From Ischnura elegans (lineage: Eukaryota; Arthropoda; Insecta; Odonata; Coenagrionidae), in contig NC_060254.1 in assembly GCF_921293095.1 (NCBI RefSeq), positions 107,284,917 to 107,348,916 on the forward strand: a stretch of 64,000 bases of DNA, written 5' to 3'. The stretch's first letter is position 1; each line of letters starts with the position of its first letter. The translations under genes and the position numbers were made by a program. Below the pieces are notes generated by a model. That model worked only from the letters and a program-made list of their open reading frames with translations. It was not told the origin of the DNA and did not search any database. This document shows positions 46,780 through 58,233 of this stretch, in pieces.

Positions 46780-46787
46780 TGAGAAAC

Positions 46788-47842
46788 CCTAGCTTTGGAA
46801 TTTGGTAAATATTTGTGCTGACAAGGGCAATTGCCTCTCGTCACTAAGGTTATGCTCAGTATTGCAATAGTTAAGAGTTGCTCGTGCCATTCCCCTCACA
46901 GACGAATACAAGGGACCTCAACCTCTCCAAAAATATAAGGTTTTACCCATGCCATTGAATATATGATGCAAATTTCTCTAGATACATATACGCTCCATAT
47001 TTTCTTGACTTCATGGGCACGAGATATTTGAATATAGATACGAGATATTTCAATCTCGATGAGCCCTCCAATTCATTGTTGCCAAAACGTAGATTAGGTA
47101 CAGTAAAATGATATATGTATGTATAGGTATTTCACCATCCAATATTTTATGATTTCTTTCATTGAAAAAGGAGCTGTTACATCACCAGAATATACCTATA
47201 TCCACTATATAAATTGAAAATAAAAGTCTTTCTTTGTTATTTTTTTGTTACTCGCTTGTCTGCTTTGAATTTCATCTTATTTACTTGATATCTGTCAACT
47301 GCTTCTTTACACTTGCTTCAAATTAAGGTGGACAGTCTCTCCATTCCATGACAAAGTATGAATCTTTACCATTCACGGAAACAAAAATCTTCCTTTGAAG
47401 AAAATAAATAACTTTTTGAGCAATAAATTTATGCTTTTCATAAGGTTTCATTAAGTTACCTTCCGCCTTTCTGATCTTGAAATTTAGATCTATATGTGAT
47501 GCATGTGGAATTTGAAGGGAACTTTGAACTTAGCACATTTTTTAAGTGTAAAGGAAGTCTAAATAAAAGAGTTTAAGATTACACTCTCCAATGTAGAAAA
47601 TAGATTTGCAGGTTGAAACGCCAGGGGGGAAAAATAAAATCACTTTCGACATTCCACGCTGACAATTCATTACCGACCATGGTCTTGACACTTATTATAT
47701 GTACTATCACGGTATATATGTACTTATAATTACCAATACCTTTAAGCAAAATTGTGTGGAGCTTCTAATTGGCTGAAATGAAATTTATAAGTGCATCTCC
47801 TAAGGCCAATTGAAATAGGAACCAATTTCTCTGAGACTGTTG
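46788..47842. other. No gene recognised
   Basis: AT-rich intergenic sequence. Nothing noted. Confidence 0.4.
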
Positions 47843-47845
47843 TAA

Positions 47846-48079
47846 AGGCCGTTTTACACGGGGCACGGAATTGCGCAGGTTAGAGCTGCATGACTTTCTA
47901 AAATGGCGCTGAATTGCGCGAATGCATGAACAAAATTATAACAGGGGCTATTTTGCCGTCTCGCATCCACGCATTCTTGCATGTGTTCTAGCAAATCACC
48001 GCTTTACACGATGCAATTTTGATTGCGCCTTCGCACGTACGCCAGATTGTGCAATTCCGTGAACCGTGTAAAACGGCCT
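47846..48079. mobile_element. Harbinger-type MITE, 234 bp, TAA TSD
   Basis: AGGCCGTTTTACACGG at the left is the exact inverse of CCGTGTAAAACGGCCT at the right. TAA flanks both ends (47,843-47,845 and 48,080-48,082). Inner arms (GCACGGAATTGCGCA and TGCAATTCCGTG) also pair. The 3-bp TAA target and G/C-rich terminus fit PIF/Harbinger. No coding capacity. Confidence 0.83.
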
Positions 48080-48082
48080 TAA

Positions 48083-48887
48083 GAGTGGTGACAATATGAT
48101 CCTCACCAATCCTTACTCTTACCATGTCTTCAGGTTAAAATACATTCTCCTTCCATATGATGGTTGCCAAGCCAACCAAAAAACCAGTCTCAGAGACGTT
48201 AATTTCTGTTTCTATTGGCTTTAGTAAATACACCAATAAATTTCACCAATACCTTAAAATACCAATATTATGAAAGATCTAGACAATGACCCTAGTGGAT
48301 GCTAATAAATTGTCACTAGGATTTTTTTCTATTTTTCAGAGGGAAAATACATTGAAACCTCAAAGGTGGAAACCTTTAGTAGTTCTTGCCAACAGCAAGT
48401 TCACTGGGCTATCAAATATTTCAGGCATGTCAAGCTAATTGTTAACATGAGCTTAGTTTTTGAAGTCTTAGAAGGGGGATACGCAAATATGTATGACAGT
48501 CCTTAATTCTCTTTCTCATCCACACCCAATGAGTTTTAACATCATATTCCTGTCACTGCAAAGTAATAAACGCCCATGAAAATGCATTGAAGCCCTTGAT
48601 GCCTCCCTACTAACTACATATGTAGTGTCTTTTGCAAAGAGCTGATTTTGAATCCTATCACTACAATAAAATTCAAAGAACAAGAAATAAAATGGCTATA
48701 AAAAGAAAGCTAAACCAAGCCTGAGTCATTGGATGAGTAATAATAGGCAGATCAATCAGGTAACAAGATGGGAAATGATAGAGGTGATCACCTATGTCAC
48801 TTAGCTACAGAGAATTTAGAAAAAATACAGAGCATTGACAAATTGATTGCTTGAAAGGTAGTGAACTATTTCCAAAAGAAGGGGAAA
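48083..48887. other. No gene recognised
   Basis: AT-rich. Nothing noted. Confidence 0.4.
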
Positions 48888-49145
48888 TCAGTGGTGAAAA
48901 GAAGCCTTCCCTTCCCTTTCACACAAAACCACAAGTGTAGAATTTAGAGAGCTATGATGTGAGGGGTGGACATTTGGAGAATTTTCCTCTGAGATGATAG
49001 CTTCATACTCTTCTACCTCTGCAATGGTTTTTTGCGTAATTAAAAGATGTTGTCGAAGTTTGCAGGAGGAATACGTGTGCTTGCGAGGTTGTGCTCCTGG
49101 AGGAATGTGCTTGACACTGATAGGATCAGTTTTCGTCAGTTGCCA
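48888..49145 (-). other. Unassigned open frame, 85 codons, no ATG
   Basis: Reading from 49,145 down, the frame contains KHIPPGAQPRKHTYSSCKLR, then a Gln/Leu segment and the acidic EVEEYEAIISEENSP. It ends at TGA (48,890-48,888). It is bounded upstream by a stop, so it would need to be an internal or terminal exon. I recognise no family. It may be a transposase or host exon remnant, or chance. Confidence 0.2.
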
Positions 49146-52100
49146 TCAGGCAGTTGCAACATGATCAGAATTTGTTGTTCGAACTTATTCACTCTGTTGG
49201 CTCTCTGCTAAGGCCAGAATTGTTGTCTGTCGGAAAAATTTGAAACAAATCTAATATCAATAGGCTGATGACTTACATAAATTAATGGTCCACAAGGAAA
49301 GCTGATTGATACATGTAATTCTGATCTGTGTCAACAATACCCTCTTAGGAGGCATATCTGTTAATACGTTGTGTACCGGGGTATTTAAATTCCTAGGAAC
49401 ACTGATTCTGGGTGGAGGTGTTGAGATTGGAAATATGCCTTTGGTTTAAACATGGTTAAAAAACTAATGTTTAGAATATAACTTTACCCAATCAAATGTT
49501 ATGATGCATCAATTCATTATTAATAACGAACAACAACTGAAAATTTAAAAACGAATACGTATTTTACGATTTAAAATTGTTTAGGTTGACGCGCCTAAAT
49601 GACGAAAATCTTCGCCATCCGTCTGTAACGTTCGGAAAAAAAATGACGAGAATTCTCGCCATCCTTACGCAACGTGTTAATAAACAGACTCCTTCACCCT
49701 GTGCTTCTGCAGGGTATTGGACGAAGGGAAGAAATGAAGGAGCCAGGAAAATGAGAAAGACGCACCCTCTATTCAGGATGGGTTCTTAAGAGAGAGAGAT
49801 GAGAAGAGCACCACGTTCCATCATTTGAATGAACTGCACTCCACTGATGGCAAAATATGGTGTTTACTGTTCTTCCAAAATATTGTGGGTCACCCTATGG
49901 AAGGGAGCTCCTTTGATCTTTTTGGAAGATGAAAATCCAGAGTCCATACCCATTTTGCTGGATGCTCATAGGTAGTCAGGAAAATCATTCATTCATCGAC
50001 TTTCTTTTCATTCCAACGAAGCCATCCTTAAAAAAATCAGAGTGAGGGGCACATTTTCTAGCGACCTGAGTATTATCTTACCTTTAGAATGTGAATGATG
50101 CACTAATTTACATATGAAAATCTTTGATAGCCTCACACCTTTAGGATGCTTAGTCCACTCTAACAGTTAACGATGTGGACTATCTTGGAAATTCATTCCT
50201 AGGGTGGCAAAAAACTCAGTGCTAACGGTGACTGGACAGCGCGACCTCTACGCTAAGGCTATCCCTATCATTACATTGGCTGGTTGGATCTATTTATGAC
50301 TTTGTTGCCAGTAAATATTCTTGCGAAGGGATTGACACAGAAATAATCATGTCATTGAAGTACCCCGTTTTGTTATTTTTTATCAAGCAACATCCCTTCT
50401 TTTACACAGGGTATAACTCAAAAGCACAGACTTTTTTTGTGTCAATGGCTATAGTATGGCATTTTAAGGACGTAAAGTATCTCTGGGTTAAGTATTTTGA
50501 TCACCTTTCCACTTAAATTATCTTCATTTACAACAAATGTGACCCAGCAATTTCAACTACATGCTCCTCCTCTGATAGAAGGTTGGGACTACATTGATAA
50601 CTGAGCTTATATCCTTCAATGCGTGACGTAGGTATGTCAGAAGAAAGCACAGGCGAGGGCACACTTGAGTATCATAATTTAAGGACATGCTTGTAAAGAA
50701 GTAGGGACCTAATGACTTTTCTTGAAATTTAATATAAGCATAAATCAAGAATAAAATCCAATGATTTTACAGCAAGAGGCATATTAACCCAGCATATACA
50801 TTGAATACATGCATAGTTTTCTGCACAGAATTACATTGTTTTTTCAATTTTCACATCCATATAGTCGTCAGCACACATTGCAATTCCTAGTACAATGCAA
50901 GGTGGATGTTTCTCCATTTACTTCCAAAACAAGTATTTTTGATTTACATATTTTGAGATGACAATTATATAGGGATATATAATGGGAAAAGTACACCTAT
51001 CTTCACTCATATCAACACAAATATCTTATGACATACATGCATATAAGAAAATACTCATTCTGTTGCCAATAAAAAGTGGACATTAGACACCCATGTTTTT
51101 TTTGTAAATGAGTCGCTTTACAGCATCACTAATGCAGGATATGTTGGTTCCTACATATTGATGAGAAATTAAGAAAGGCAGACTAGAAATAATATTTTTA
51201 CAGGAAATGTATTACAGTGACTGTAAATATTACTTTTCCGAATAGTATTTACATTTGAAAGTACCATGATGCTATGTCAGAAATATTCTGGAGGTATTAT
51301 GCACTTGAAGAAGATAATCAGTAGATTAGTATGCTACTTGCTTTGGTAGAAAGTAGATTGTTAAGCATTAGATATTTTAAAGTATGCATTTCATTAGGAA
51401 ATTGATTTCACATACCTTTCAGGGATAAATTTAAACCTGTCTTCCATTCTGAATATACCAAAACATGTTGGGTGTGGTGTGAAGCATATTTTTTTGAGTT
51501 AGCGTTTACAGTTCAATAATGGAAATGGCAACGCATGATAATCATTGGGGATTATTTCTGCCCAGATTTTACTCTACCATTGAGTGATTATAATTCACTA
51601 TCGTAGCACCATAAATTAGTGCTGATCATTCACAAGAGCACTTCAAGAGTAAGTGTTTTGCAAAAGATTCTCTCTTTAAACTATTCCAATCTTGTTCATA
51701 ACAATATTTTTATAAAATTACTGACATGAGTACCATAGTTCAGCAAATATTTTTCACACTCAACTTCTTTCACTGGTTTGTTGACAAAAATGCTCAAAGA
51801 GGGAAATACATACCTCATATCAAAAGAATTTTTAAAAACAACATTCCACGAGAGTGTGTGGAATTCAAGATTAACTTCATGAAATTTTTCAAGAATTATA
51901 TACATAATTCGAAAACCAGGGAGTATCTTTGAGCATGCCCAGTGTATATATATATGTTTGAAATACTAAAGTAAAATTAATAAAGGTATAAAATCCAAGT
52001 TCCTTCACATGCCAACAATCATATGGATACAATACAATATCAATGTAATGGGCTCACACTGAATAACTTACTTAACTTTTATGCATGAGGTGTAACATTA

Positions 52101-53496
52101 AACTGCGAAAATACCATTCTGATTATTTCTTTTACCGACGTCAGGGTTAGGTTTCCAAATGGGGGAATAACATCTGCAAATGAATCATGCATGCACGTGG
52201 GGTTTACAATGGACGTTCACACACTCACTCACAACCGACACAAATAGACAAAAATTTAACTACACACAAGTATAACTGACGTTTTCCAAAAAAAAACAAG
52301 GTTTTGTTGTGAGAGAAACTTCCTTTCACTCACATTCTAACCGCACGTCTTCTTAATATGTTTTTGTAGCTATCTGAGACAAGAAAACAAGCTCACTCAG
52401 CACTTGGAATTTTTGAGATGATTCAGCTGGGACACAGGATGACTTTAGATAGGGGGAAATGGCTCCACAATCAAAATTTTCTTTATGCCTCCGTCTTCGC
52501 AGTTCACCACTTTTTGTATTTCACTTGAACACTCTCATAAGACACCTTCAAAGTTCCTTTACTCAGTTCATTTCTAGCAGTCTTTCAGCACCGGCAAATC
52601 AAATGATGTTCATTGCAAAATTTCTGCTTTTTTTGCATACTTCGAGCAAGAGTCGACACTATTGTTACAAAGAAATCTGCTTTGAATAAGCTTTTGATTG
52701 CATTAATTTTGGTAAAAAATTATTTTATATCCCTGACATCTAACATAATTATTCATATTAAAATATCTTAATAATCAAATAAGACTAATACAAAACACTA
52801 GATGTAATTGGCTGATTCAATTGTTTTTGCTTTGTGCCTCACATGCATGAAATCTCATAAATTTTTTCACACCACTATACATACCGACCCTACCTTTTGA
52901 AACCTCACAGACTCTATGTACACAATGGTCTTCAAAGGGAAATTTTCTCAACAATCCCGTCTCCCAATGAGCGAGCCATGCCTAGGAATCAAGACCAGCC
53001 CAAAAGCTTGGACCAAGAGTCAAATCTCACCAAACTCTTTGTCACAAAAATCATTCTGAAGCCTTTCTATCATAATAAATCATCTTCAGCGCTTCACCTC
53101 ACTGAGATTCCTTCTTCAAGCAGCGAATTCCAGACCTTAAACTCCAGAGAAATATCCGTCCTTGTCAGGGCTTTCCCTCCCTGCCAGCCGCACTGCTCGA
53201 GCCTTGTGCTACTCCCACAATCCCTTGGATCCTAGGCTGTAGTATTCCACTGCGATAGCTAGAATTATGGCTGAAATGAAAATAAATGCCAACAGCATTG
53301 AAATTATACATTGGTTGTAAAAGACAAAGCTTATATGCTCAATAAATTCATAAAAATATTCAATATTGAGCACGAAAATAATGATTACACATTGGAGTAT
53401 TGATGAGTGGAGAAGAAATATGAATGGCACAATTGCCACACCTATGGTGCAGAAATAATTGAACTATCTGGAAACATTGATTTCTTAAAAACAATT
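49146..53496. other. Long AT-rich interval, no gene recognised
   Basis: Over 4 kb without a supported feature. The frame at 52,897-53,235 (+) is the longest, at 112 codons. It is not called, because the opposite strand is equally open in parts and no signals support it. Around 49,640 the phrase AATGACGAGAATTCTCGCCATCC repeats a nearby ATGACGAAAATCTTCGCCATCC as an imperfect ~56-base duplication. Confidence 0.35.
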
Positions 53497-53504
53497 GCCT
53501 ATCA

Positions 53505-53753
53505 CAGTGGCGTAGCCAGGGGGGGTTCGGACCTCCCCCACCGAAATATAAAAGCACAATTATTTTCCTTCATAAAAGAAAACAAATTATTGAAAAATCA
53601 TGAATTTACAAAGTATTTTTTTAACAAGTGAAGTTTTTTCGATTGTGAAAAGTGTTGAAATTGGTTTAAAACCCATTACTTAGTACCTTATTTTTTTTTA
53701 TTTTACCCCCTGGTTTTGGACCCCCCCGAACGAAATTCCTGGCTATGCCACTG
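53505..53753. mobile_element. hAT-type MITE, 249 bp, perfect 8-bp TSD
   Basis: It begins CAGTGGCGTAGCCAGG and ends CCTGGCTATGCCACTG. GCCTATCA is duplicated exactly at 53,497-53,504 and 53,754-53,761. This is the best preserved member of the family also seen at 22,647 and 40,678. No coding capacity. Confidence 0.92.
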
Positions 53754-53761
53754 GCCTATCA

Positions 53762-54197
53762 GTATGGTTTTTGAGACCAGGCCTGTATAGAGTATAAATT
53801 GAGAATAAGTATAAATTGGAGGATGGGGAGACTCGTTCGTAGTCTTAAAATATGTAGTCCAGACTGTGCAATTGAATTGATTTGATTTTCTTCATTCTGG
53901 GTTGGATGGGGCATTGACTCTTCCTCAAATCCAGTTGCTCTCATTTACCAATTTAATCAGTTGCAATATTTTATTTGACAAAAAACTAATTTTAAGCACA
54001 TTTTTAGATGAAAAGTAGAGACATAGATTAAAATATAAACATACCTACGCATGTGGGAATTTTGCACAGTTGCCCAGAGAGCCCTGTCAGAATGCAATAG
54101 AATAAATATGTCTTTCTTTCATTTGTGGGTGCCCTTACTTATTATAGATATTGCCTGACCAGCTCCCAAGGACTTTTGTACTACCTGCAGCCTCCTC
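53762..54197. other. No gene recognised
   Basis: AT-rich spacer between two hAT elements. Confidence 0.35.
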
Positions 54198-54605
54198 CAG
54201 TGGTGCAGCAAGGGGGGGTTTTGATAAATTAGGGATAAAAACCCCCCCAGAGCTCAGAGAAATTTTTAAGTTTAATCCATTTTACTTAATTGGATGGATA
54301 TCACTAATAGAATAGTGTAAGGATTAATGAAATATCCCTCATAAAGCCGTAAAACTCACCATTTTGAACCGTTTATCTTAAAATTCCGCAATTTAATTAT
54401 CTCGCACCTACCGCTCCGCTTGTCCTGGTGGGTATTCCATACGCTCTTAACGAAAGGTGCCAAGGGGACCACAGCTTAACGTCCCATCCGACGGACGGAG
54501 TGTTGTGCTTGAAATGTCCTCCACACAACATTCAAGCAGGGATCGGGCAGTCTCTGATAATTCTCTGCCATTGCCGGGATTCGAACCTGATCCCCAGCAC
54601 CCCTG
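54198..54605. mobile_element. hAT-type element whose right half is a tRNA-like SINE sequence
   Basis: The left end CAGTGGTGCAGCAAGG and body (AGCTCAGAGAAATTTTTAAG, CATTTTACTTAATTGGATG, ATTATCTCGCACCTACCGC) follow the CAGTGGCGCAGC family up to about 54,443. The sequence then changes to GAAAGGTGCCAAGGGGACC and GTCCCATCCGACGGACGG. It includes an inverse B box, GGGATTCGAACC (54,576-54,587), and finishes ...CAGCACCCCTG. The flanks GCCTCCTC (54,190-54,197) and GCCTCCTC (54,606-54,613) are identical. Either the element is a chimera with a tRNA-derived terminus, or a SINE inserted near its right end. Confidence 0.6.
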
Positions 54606-54765
54606 GCCTCCTCATATCTTTCCAAGACAGATCACTGCAGGGAATGAGTCTGAAGTCGAGGATTGGCTGTAGCATGGTCCTTGTACCAGCAGGAAGTTGA
54701 TGGTGGTCTCAGTTGCATGCCCTTAAGCCATTTCAGACTCCAGTGCACCCTGAAGACCACTCCAC

Positions 54766-55069
54766 TGCAGGGGCGGAGCTAGGAATTAAGGCTGGGGGTG
54801 TTTAGGTGCAACTAATACCGGGGTATGTGGTGGTATGCTATACCCACCAGGATAAGCGGTAGGTGCGAGATTAATGAATTGCGGAATTTTAAAGATAAAT
54901 GGTTCAAAACGGTGAGTTTTACGGGTTTCTGAGGGATATTTTATTCATCCTTGCACTATTGTATTATTAATACCAATCTAATTAAGTAAAATGGATTAAA
55001 CTTAAAAATTTCTCTGAGCTCTGGGGGGTTTATCCCCCAAACCCCCCCCCCCCACTCGCTGCGCCACTG
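54766..55069. mobile_element. hAT-type MITE of the CAGTGGCGCAGC family, inverse orientation
   Basis: It begins TGCAGGGGCGGAGCTAGG and ends CTCGCTGCGCCACTG. CACTCCAC (54,758-54,765) and CACTCCAG (55,070-55,077) match at 7 of 8. The body contains TTTACGGGTTTCTGAGGGAT and a C-run at 55,041-55,053. It forms an inverted pair with the 54,198 element. Confidence 0.72.
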
Positions 55070-55084
55070 CACTCCAGAGACTTG

Positions 55085-55440
55085 CTCGCTCCAGGATGGG
55101 CCATTGAAAATGGTTATCCAAGGGTAAATTAAGTACCACACATAGGGCAGCTCCAATAACCCAAAATGAACTTTTAGGTCCCGTGCACCAATGAACTTCC
55201 TTTGTATTCTATTGTGACCCACTGCACATATCTTAGGCTTGACCAACATTCCCCTACTCCCCTGCACCAATTTTGAATGAGTTTAATGTCTTCGTTCCTG
55301 ACCTTGGTCCCTTTGCTCAGGCCCTCCCTTTCTTCGACCCAGGAAAGAAGGATATCATCTGCATAGAGTATGACGGTGCTATTCAGCCATAGTGATGCAA
55401 GCCATCAATGAACAGGTTGAATAAAAAGAATTGATCCTTG
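55085..55440 (-). pseudogene. Non-LTR reverse transcriptase fragment with a YADD motif
   Basis: On the - strand the sequence encodes GSILFLFNLFIDGL, then after a small disruption LYADDILLSWVEEREG. YADD, the catalytic RT motif, is encoded within 55,351-55,368. It continues LIQNWCRGVGECW. A stop occurs in the thumb. The fragment is bounded on the left by the hAT element. It is a different lineage from the FADD-type LINEs in this window. Confidence 0.75.
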
Positions 55441-55540
55441 GGAGACTCTGGAATTTGATTGCCATCCCCGTGCCAATCCATCATATCCACTCTCAATGTC
55501 ACTTGTCTAGAATGGAGGTAATCCAAGGAAGCACATTGAG

Positions 55541-55900
55541 ATGAAAATGTAGTCTCCAGGCTGAGTGGAAAATTTAGAGGGTAGTGGACAGAGAATGAGG
55601 GTGGGCAAGCATTGGCTGAGGTGAGAGGGTAGGCTGTCCACTGTCGACATGGCTTTTTAGTGGGTACGTGGAGGAGAAAGCAAGAGAAGTGTGGGATGAG
55701 TAGGAAGCTGGAGTAAACTGGGTGGAATGATGCTCAAATCAGTGGGGATCGCTAATGATCAGGGATTCACAAGCCAGTCAGCAAGGGGACTGCAGGCTCT
55801 AGTGGATGCGTTAGATAAAAATTGTGAGGAGTATGGCATGAGGATCAATCACAAGTAGGCCAAACATATGTTGTTTTGTAAAGCATCACGAGCATGTATC
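55541..55900 (+). pseudogene. RTE-like LINE fragment, decayed
   Basis: The nucleotide sequence parallels 32,200-32,490 of the larger LINE (GGTGGGCAAGCATTGG, GCTCAAATCAGTGGGGATCG, CATGAGGATCAATCACAAG), with many substitutions and gaps. No continuous frame remains. Confidence 0.65.
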
Positions 55901-57774
55901 CCCATTACTAAGAGTAGGAGCAGATAAAAATGTCAGTGTCAATGCCATTTTAATGTGATATGGGTAATTCTGCATAGATATTTCTCATCTCACTCCACAT
56001 TTTACTTCTTATTGAGAATATTTCTGATATTTAAGCAAAGGGCACCCCTAACTATCATTACAACATCATCAGACATTTTTTGGATTGTTTTTCTGAAAAA
56101 ATAATTAAAACTGAAATACCAATAATTCAACAATACAGGCTTTATGTTTTAATATTTTATAGCAAACATCCAAACCTTTAGTTACTGCTTGATTATGAAT
56201 TATAAACACATCTTCACATTGAGTAAAGATGCACCATTAGTCTCCCTGAATATATGAGTATTCAACTATACGTACACATTTGAAAAGGCAATTCGAAGAG
56301 TAGAAGTGCAAAGAAGGTAAGAATGTATTTTTACGCTTATGTGGAAATGTCTACAACCAATTCTCTATGATAACCATAATAAATATATAAGTACTTAGCT
56401 TTAAAAAAGATTGCTGATTCATACAAAATGCATGCATTCATAACCTCAGTTATGAAAGGACACATTAATAGATCGCAAAATTTCTATCATTAATACCATT
56501 CATTATAATACAGATTGAAATATTAAAGAAATCTAAGTTATTCAAATAAATTTGTGTGCAAATACTAGCCAGTGCAGTAAATACTATTCTAAATTAAACA
56601 TGCTTTTAGAAAACTAAGAAAAGGGTATTTATCTTGAACAAGGTTTTTGGATAGGTACATATAAATTCAGTATTCTTCTATACAAGCCTAATGGGTGAGC
56701 ATAATTTCAAGAAGTTTGCTGTGAAAACAACAACTCCAATGTGATGGGTTGCCTTTGCCTTTATGTAGGTCAAGCTACTCAATTTTTACTATAATGTCAA
56801 TGAGATGAATGAGCGACAATTCCTGCAATTGTTGTTTTAGAAAATCTTATCCAATCTACAAATTACATATGTAGTTATGTATATGAATATGCCTTTTAAA
56901 AAAATGCAAGGCATTTCATAGGTCATTAGCCAATTTCAAAATACTCTACTGGTCATATGGTGCTGTCTAAAACAGTGATGTATCTGTAATCAGAAAGGCA
57001 ATATGTTATAGAAAAATTTAGATGTTCATCAAATTTCAAAAGGAGATGAATTGAGAATAAATTTTATTAGCATTATAAATGAAGGGTTTATCAAGAATGC
57101 ATATGAATTTATTAAAAATATACATTATGTCTAAATTTCATTGAAGAATTCTCAAAGGAAATAACTACAGGGAAATTTTTCCATTTGACTAATGACAACT
57201 GGCACCAGCCTTACAGAAGTCAAAGTCATATATTTGGCTCAAGTCAAAAGGTATTAGCATTCATTGGCAATCATTAGCACTCGTTCATTAGGTATTAGCA
57301 CTCACAAAATTACACTAAGTCCACAGGAAACAAAACATAGTTACCAAGCATTGACAAACAAGTGAAGTAAGGCTGATGACAAGTGACAGTAAAATCAGTC
57401 ATATGTCAATAGTGGATACTTGCCGCGTTTCAGGATTAGTCTCTACCTTTGGCATAAGATGTTTTGGGATTAGTGAAGCAAATTTAGCATCAACCACTGC
57501 ATCAGTAAATAGTAAATAGCAGAAAATTTTTTATTGTGATACCCACATCACCAACACTGACTCCAAACCATCAAACTCCAAAGATAGGGCAGAACCCCAT
57601 GAAGACTAGTTAACACTGGCATGAAAAATTTCCCAACGGTTAAGGAAGGACTTTGAAGTGTCCGCACGTCTGGCTCTGATTATTTTAATCTGATAAACAC
57701 AGTTTGACAGCACCATTAACCTATCAGAAGCCTAATCAAAATCTATAGCAACGTAGTATTCGCCCATCCCTCAC
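55901..57774. other. AT-rich interval, no gene recognised
   Basis: It is downstream of the predicted - strand exon and could contain intron and 3' exons of that gene. I could not identify them with confidence. Confidence 0.35.
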
Positions 57775-57878
57775 CTCAAAGATATCTCCGCCATCATCCG
57801 CAACCTGAGGACCCCTAGGCTTCTCTCGAACACTACCGGCATTTTTGGTAAAGACCTGCTTCAAGCGGCAACCTTTTA
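57775..57878 (-). other. Candidate coding exon downstream of the small membrane-protein frame
   Basis: On the - strand the stretch begins after AATTTCACAG (57,879 and above) and ends TTTGAG|GTGAGG, a strong splice donor. One frame reads VFTKNAGSVREKPRGP, then QVADDGGDIFE, with RNY-rich codons typical of real coding sequence. Alternative acceptors lie at CAG (exon from 57,855) and TAG (exon from 57,832). Only the TAG acceptor keeps this frame in phase with the membrane-protein exon upstream, giving YLM-C-VREKPRGPQ. The connection is an inference. Confidence 0.4.
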
Positions 57879-58125
57879 CTGTGAAATTGTTTTTTTTGGG
57901 TCAGTCAATTTCATTAAAAAAACAAATCAATAAACAAGCATTAAACAAAGCCTATAAATCAACAAAATCATATAAAACATTTATCTAATAGATCAGTAGT
58001 ATGACAGATAATATTAACCTTTTTTCCATCAAAAAGCAAACAAAACTCAGCACAAAAATGGGTGTGAACACTTAACATCTCAGGTCATATTTGTAAAGTT
58101 TGAGTGTGCATTGAGAAGCTAAAAC

Positions 58126-58233
58126 TTACCACATGAGGTAGATGGACACTGCCACAAATATGATGAAGACACAGCCAATTCCGATCATTGCAAACATCCA
58201 GATGTTGACGTCATCATCTTCTGCATTCGGCAT
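58126..58233 (-). CDS. Small single-pass membrane protein, or its first coding exon
   Basis: The frame starts with ATG at 58,233. It encodes an acidic N-terminus (MPNAEDDDVNIW), then about 21 hydrophobic residues (MFAMIGIGCVFIIFVAVSIY) and LMW. Taken unspliced it stops at TAA and is 35 residues long. However, the codons TGG TAA also form ATGTG|GTAAGT, a perfect splice donor with the exon end at 58,130. The protein may therefore continue into 57,775-57,878. The codons are strongly RNY-biased and GC-richer than the surroundings. The family is unknown to me. The likely topology is N-out with a basic C-terminal side if spliced on. No promoter was identified upstream, so a 5' UTR exon may lie between here and 63 kb. 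Confidence 0.5.
   Translation of the reverse strand: MPNAEDDDVNIWMFAMIGIGCVFIIFVAVSIYLMW

Noticed and set aside
52897..53235. 112-codon + frame with Ser/Pro-rich end
   Set aside because: No start or splice context, and the opposite strand is partly open with equal plausibility; left as unassigned.
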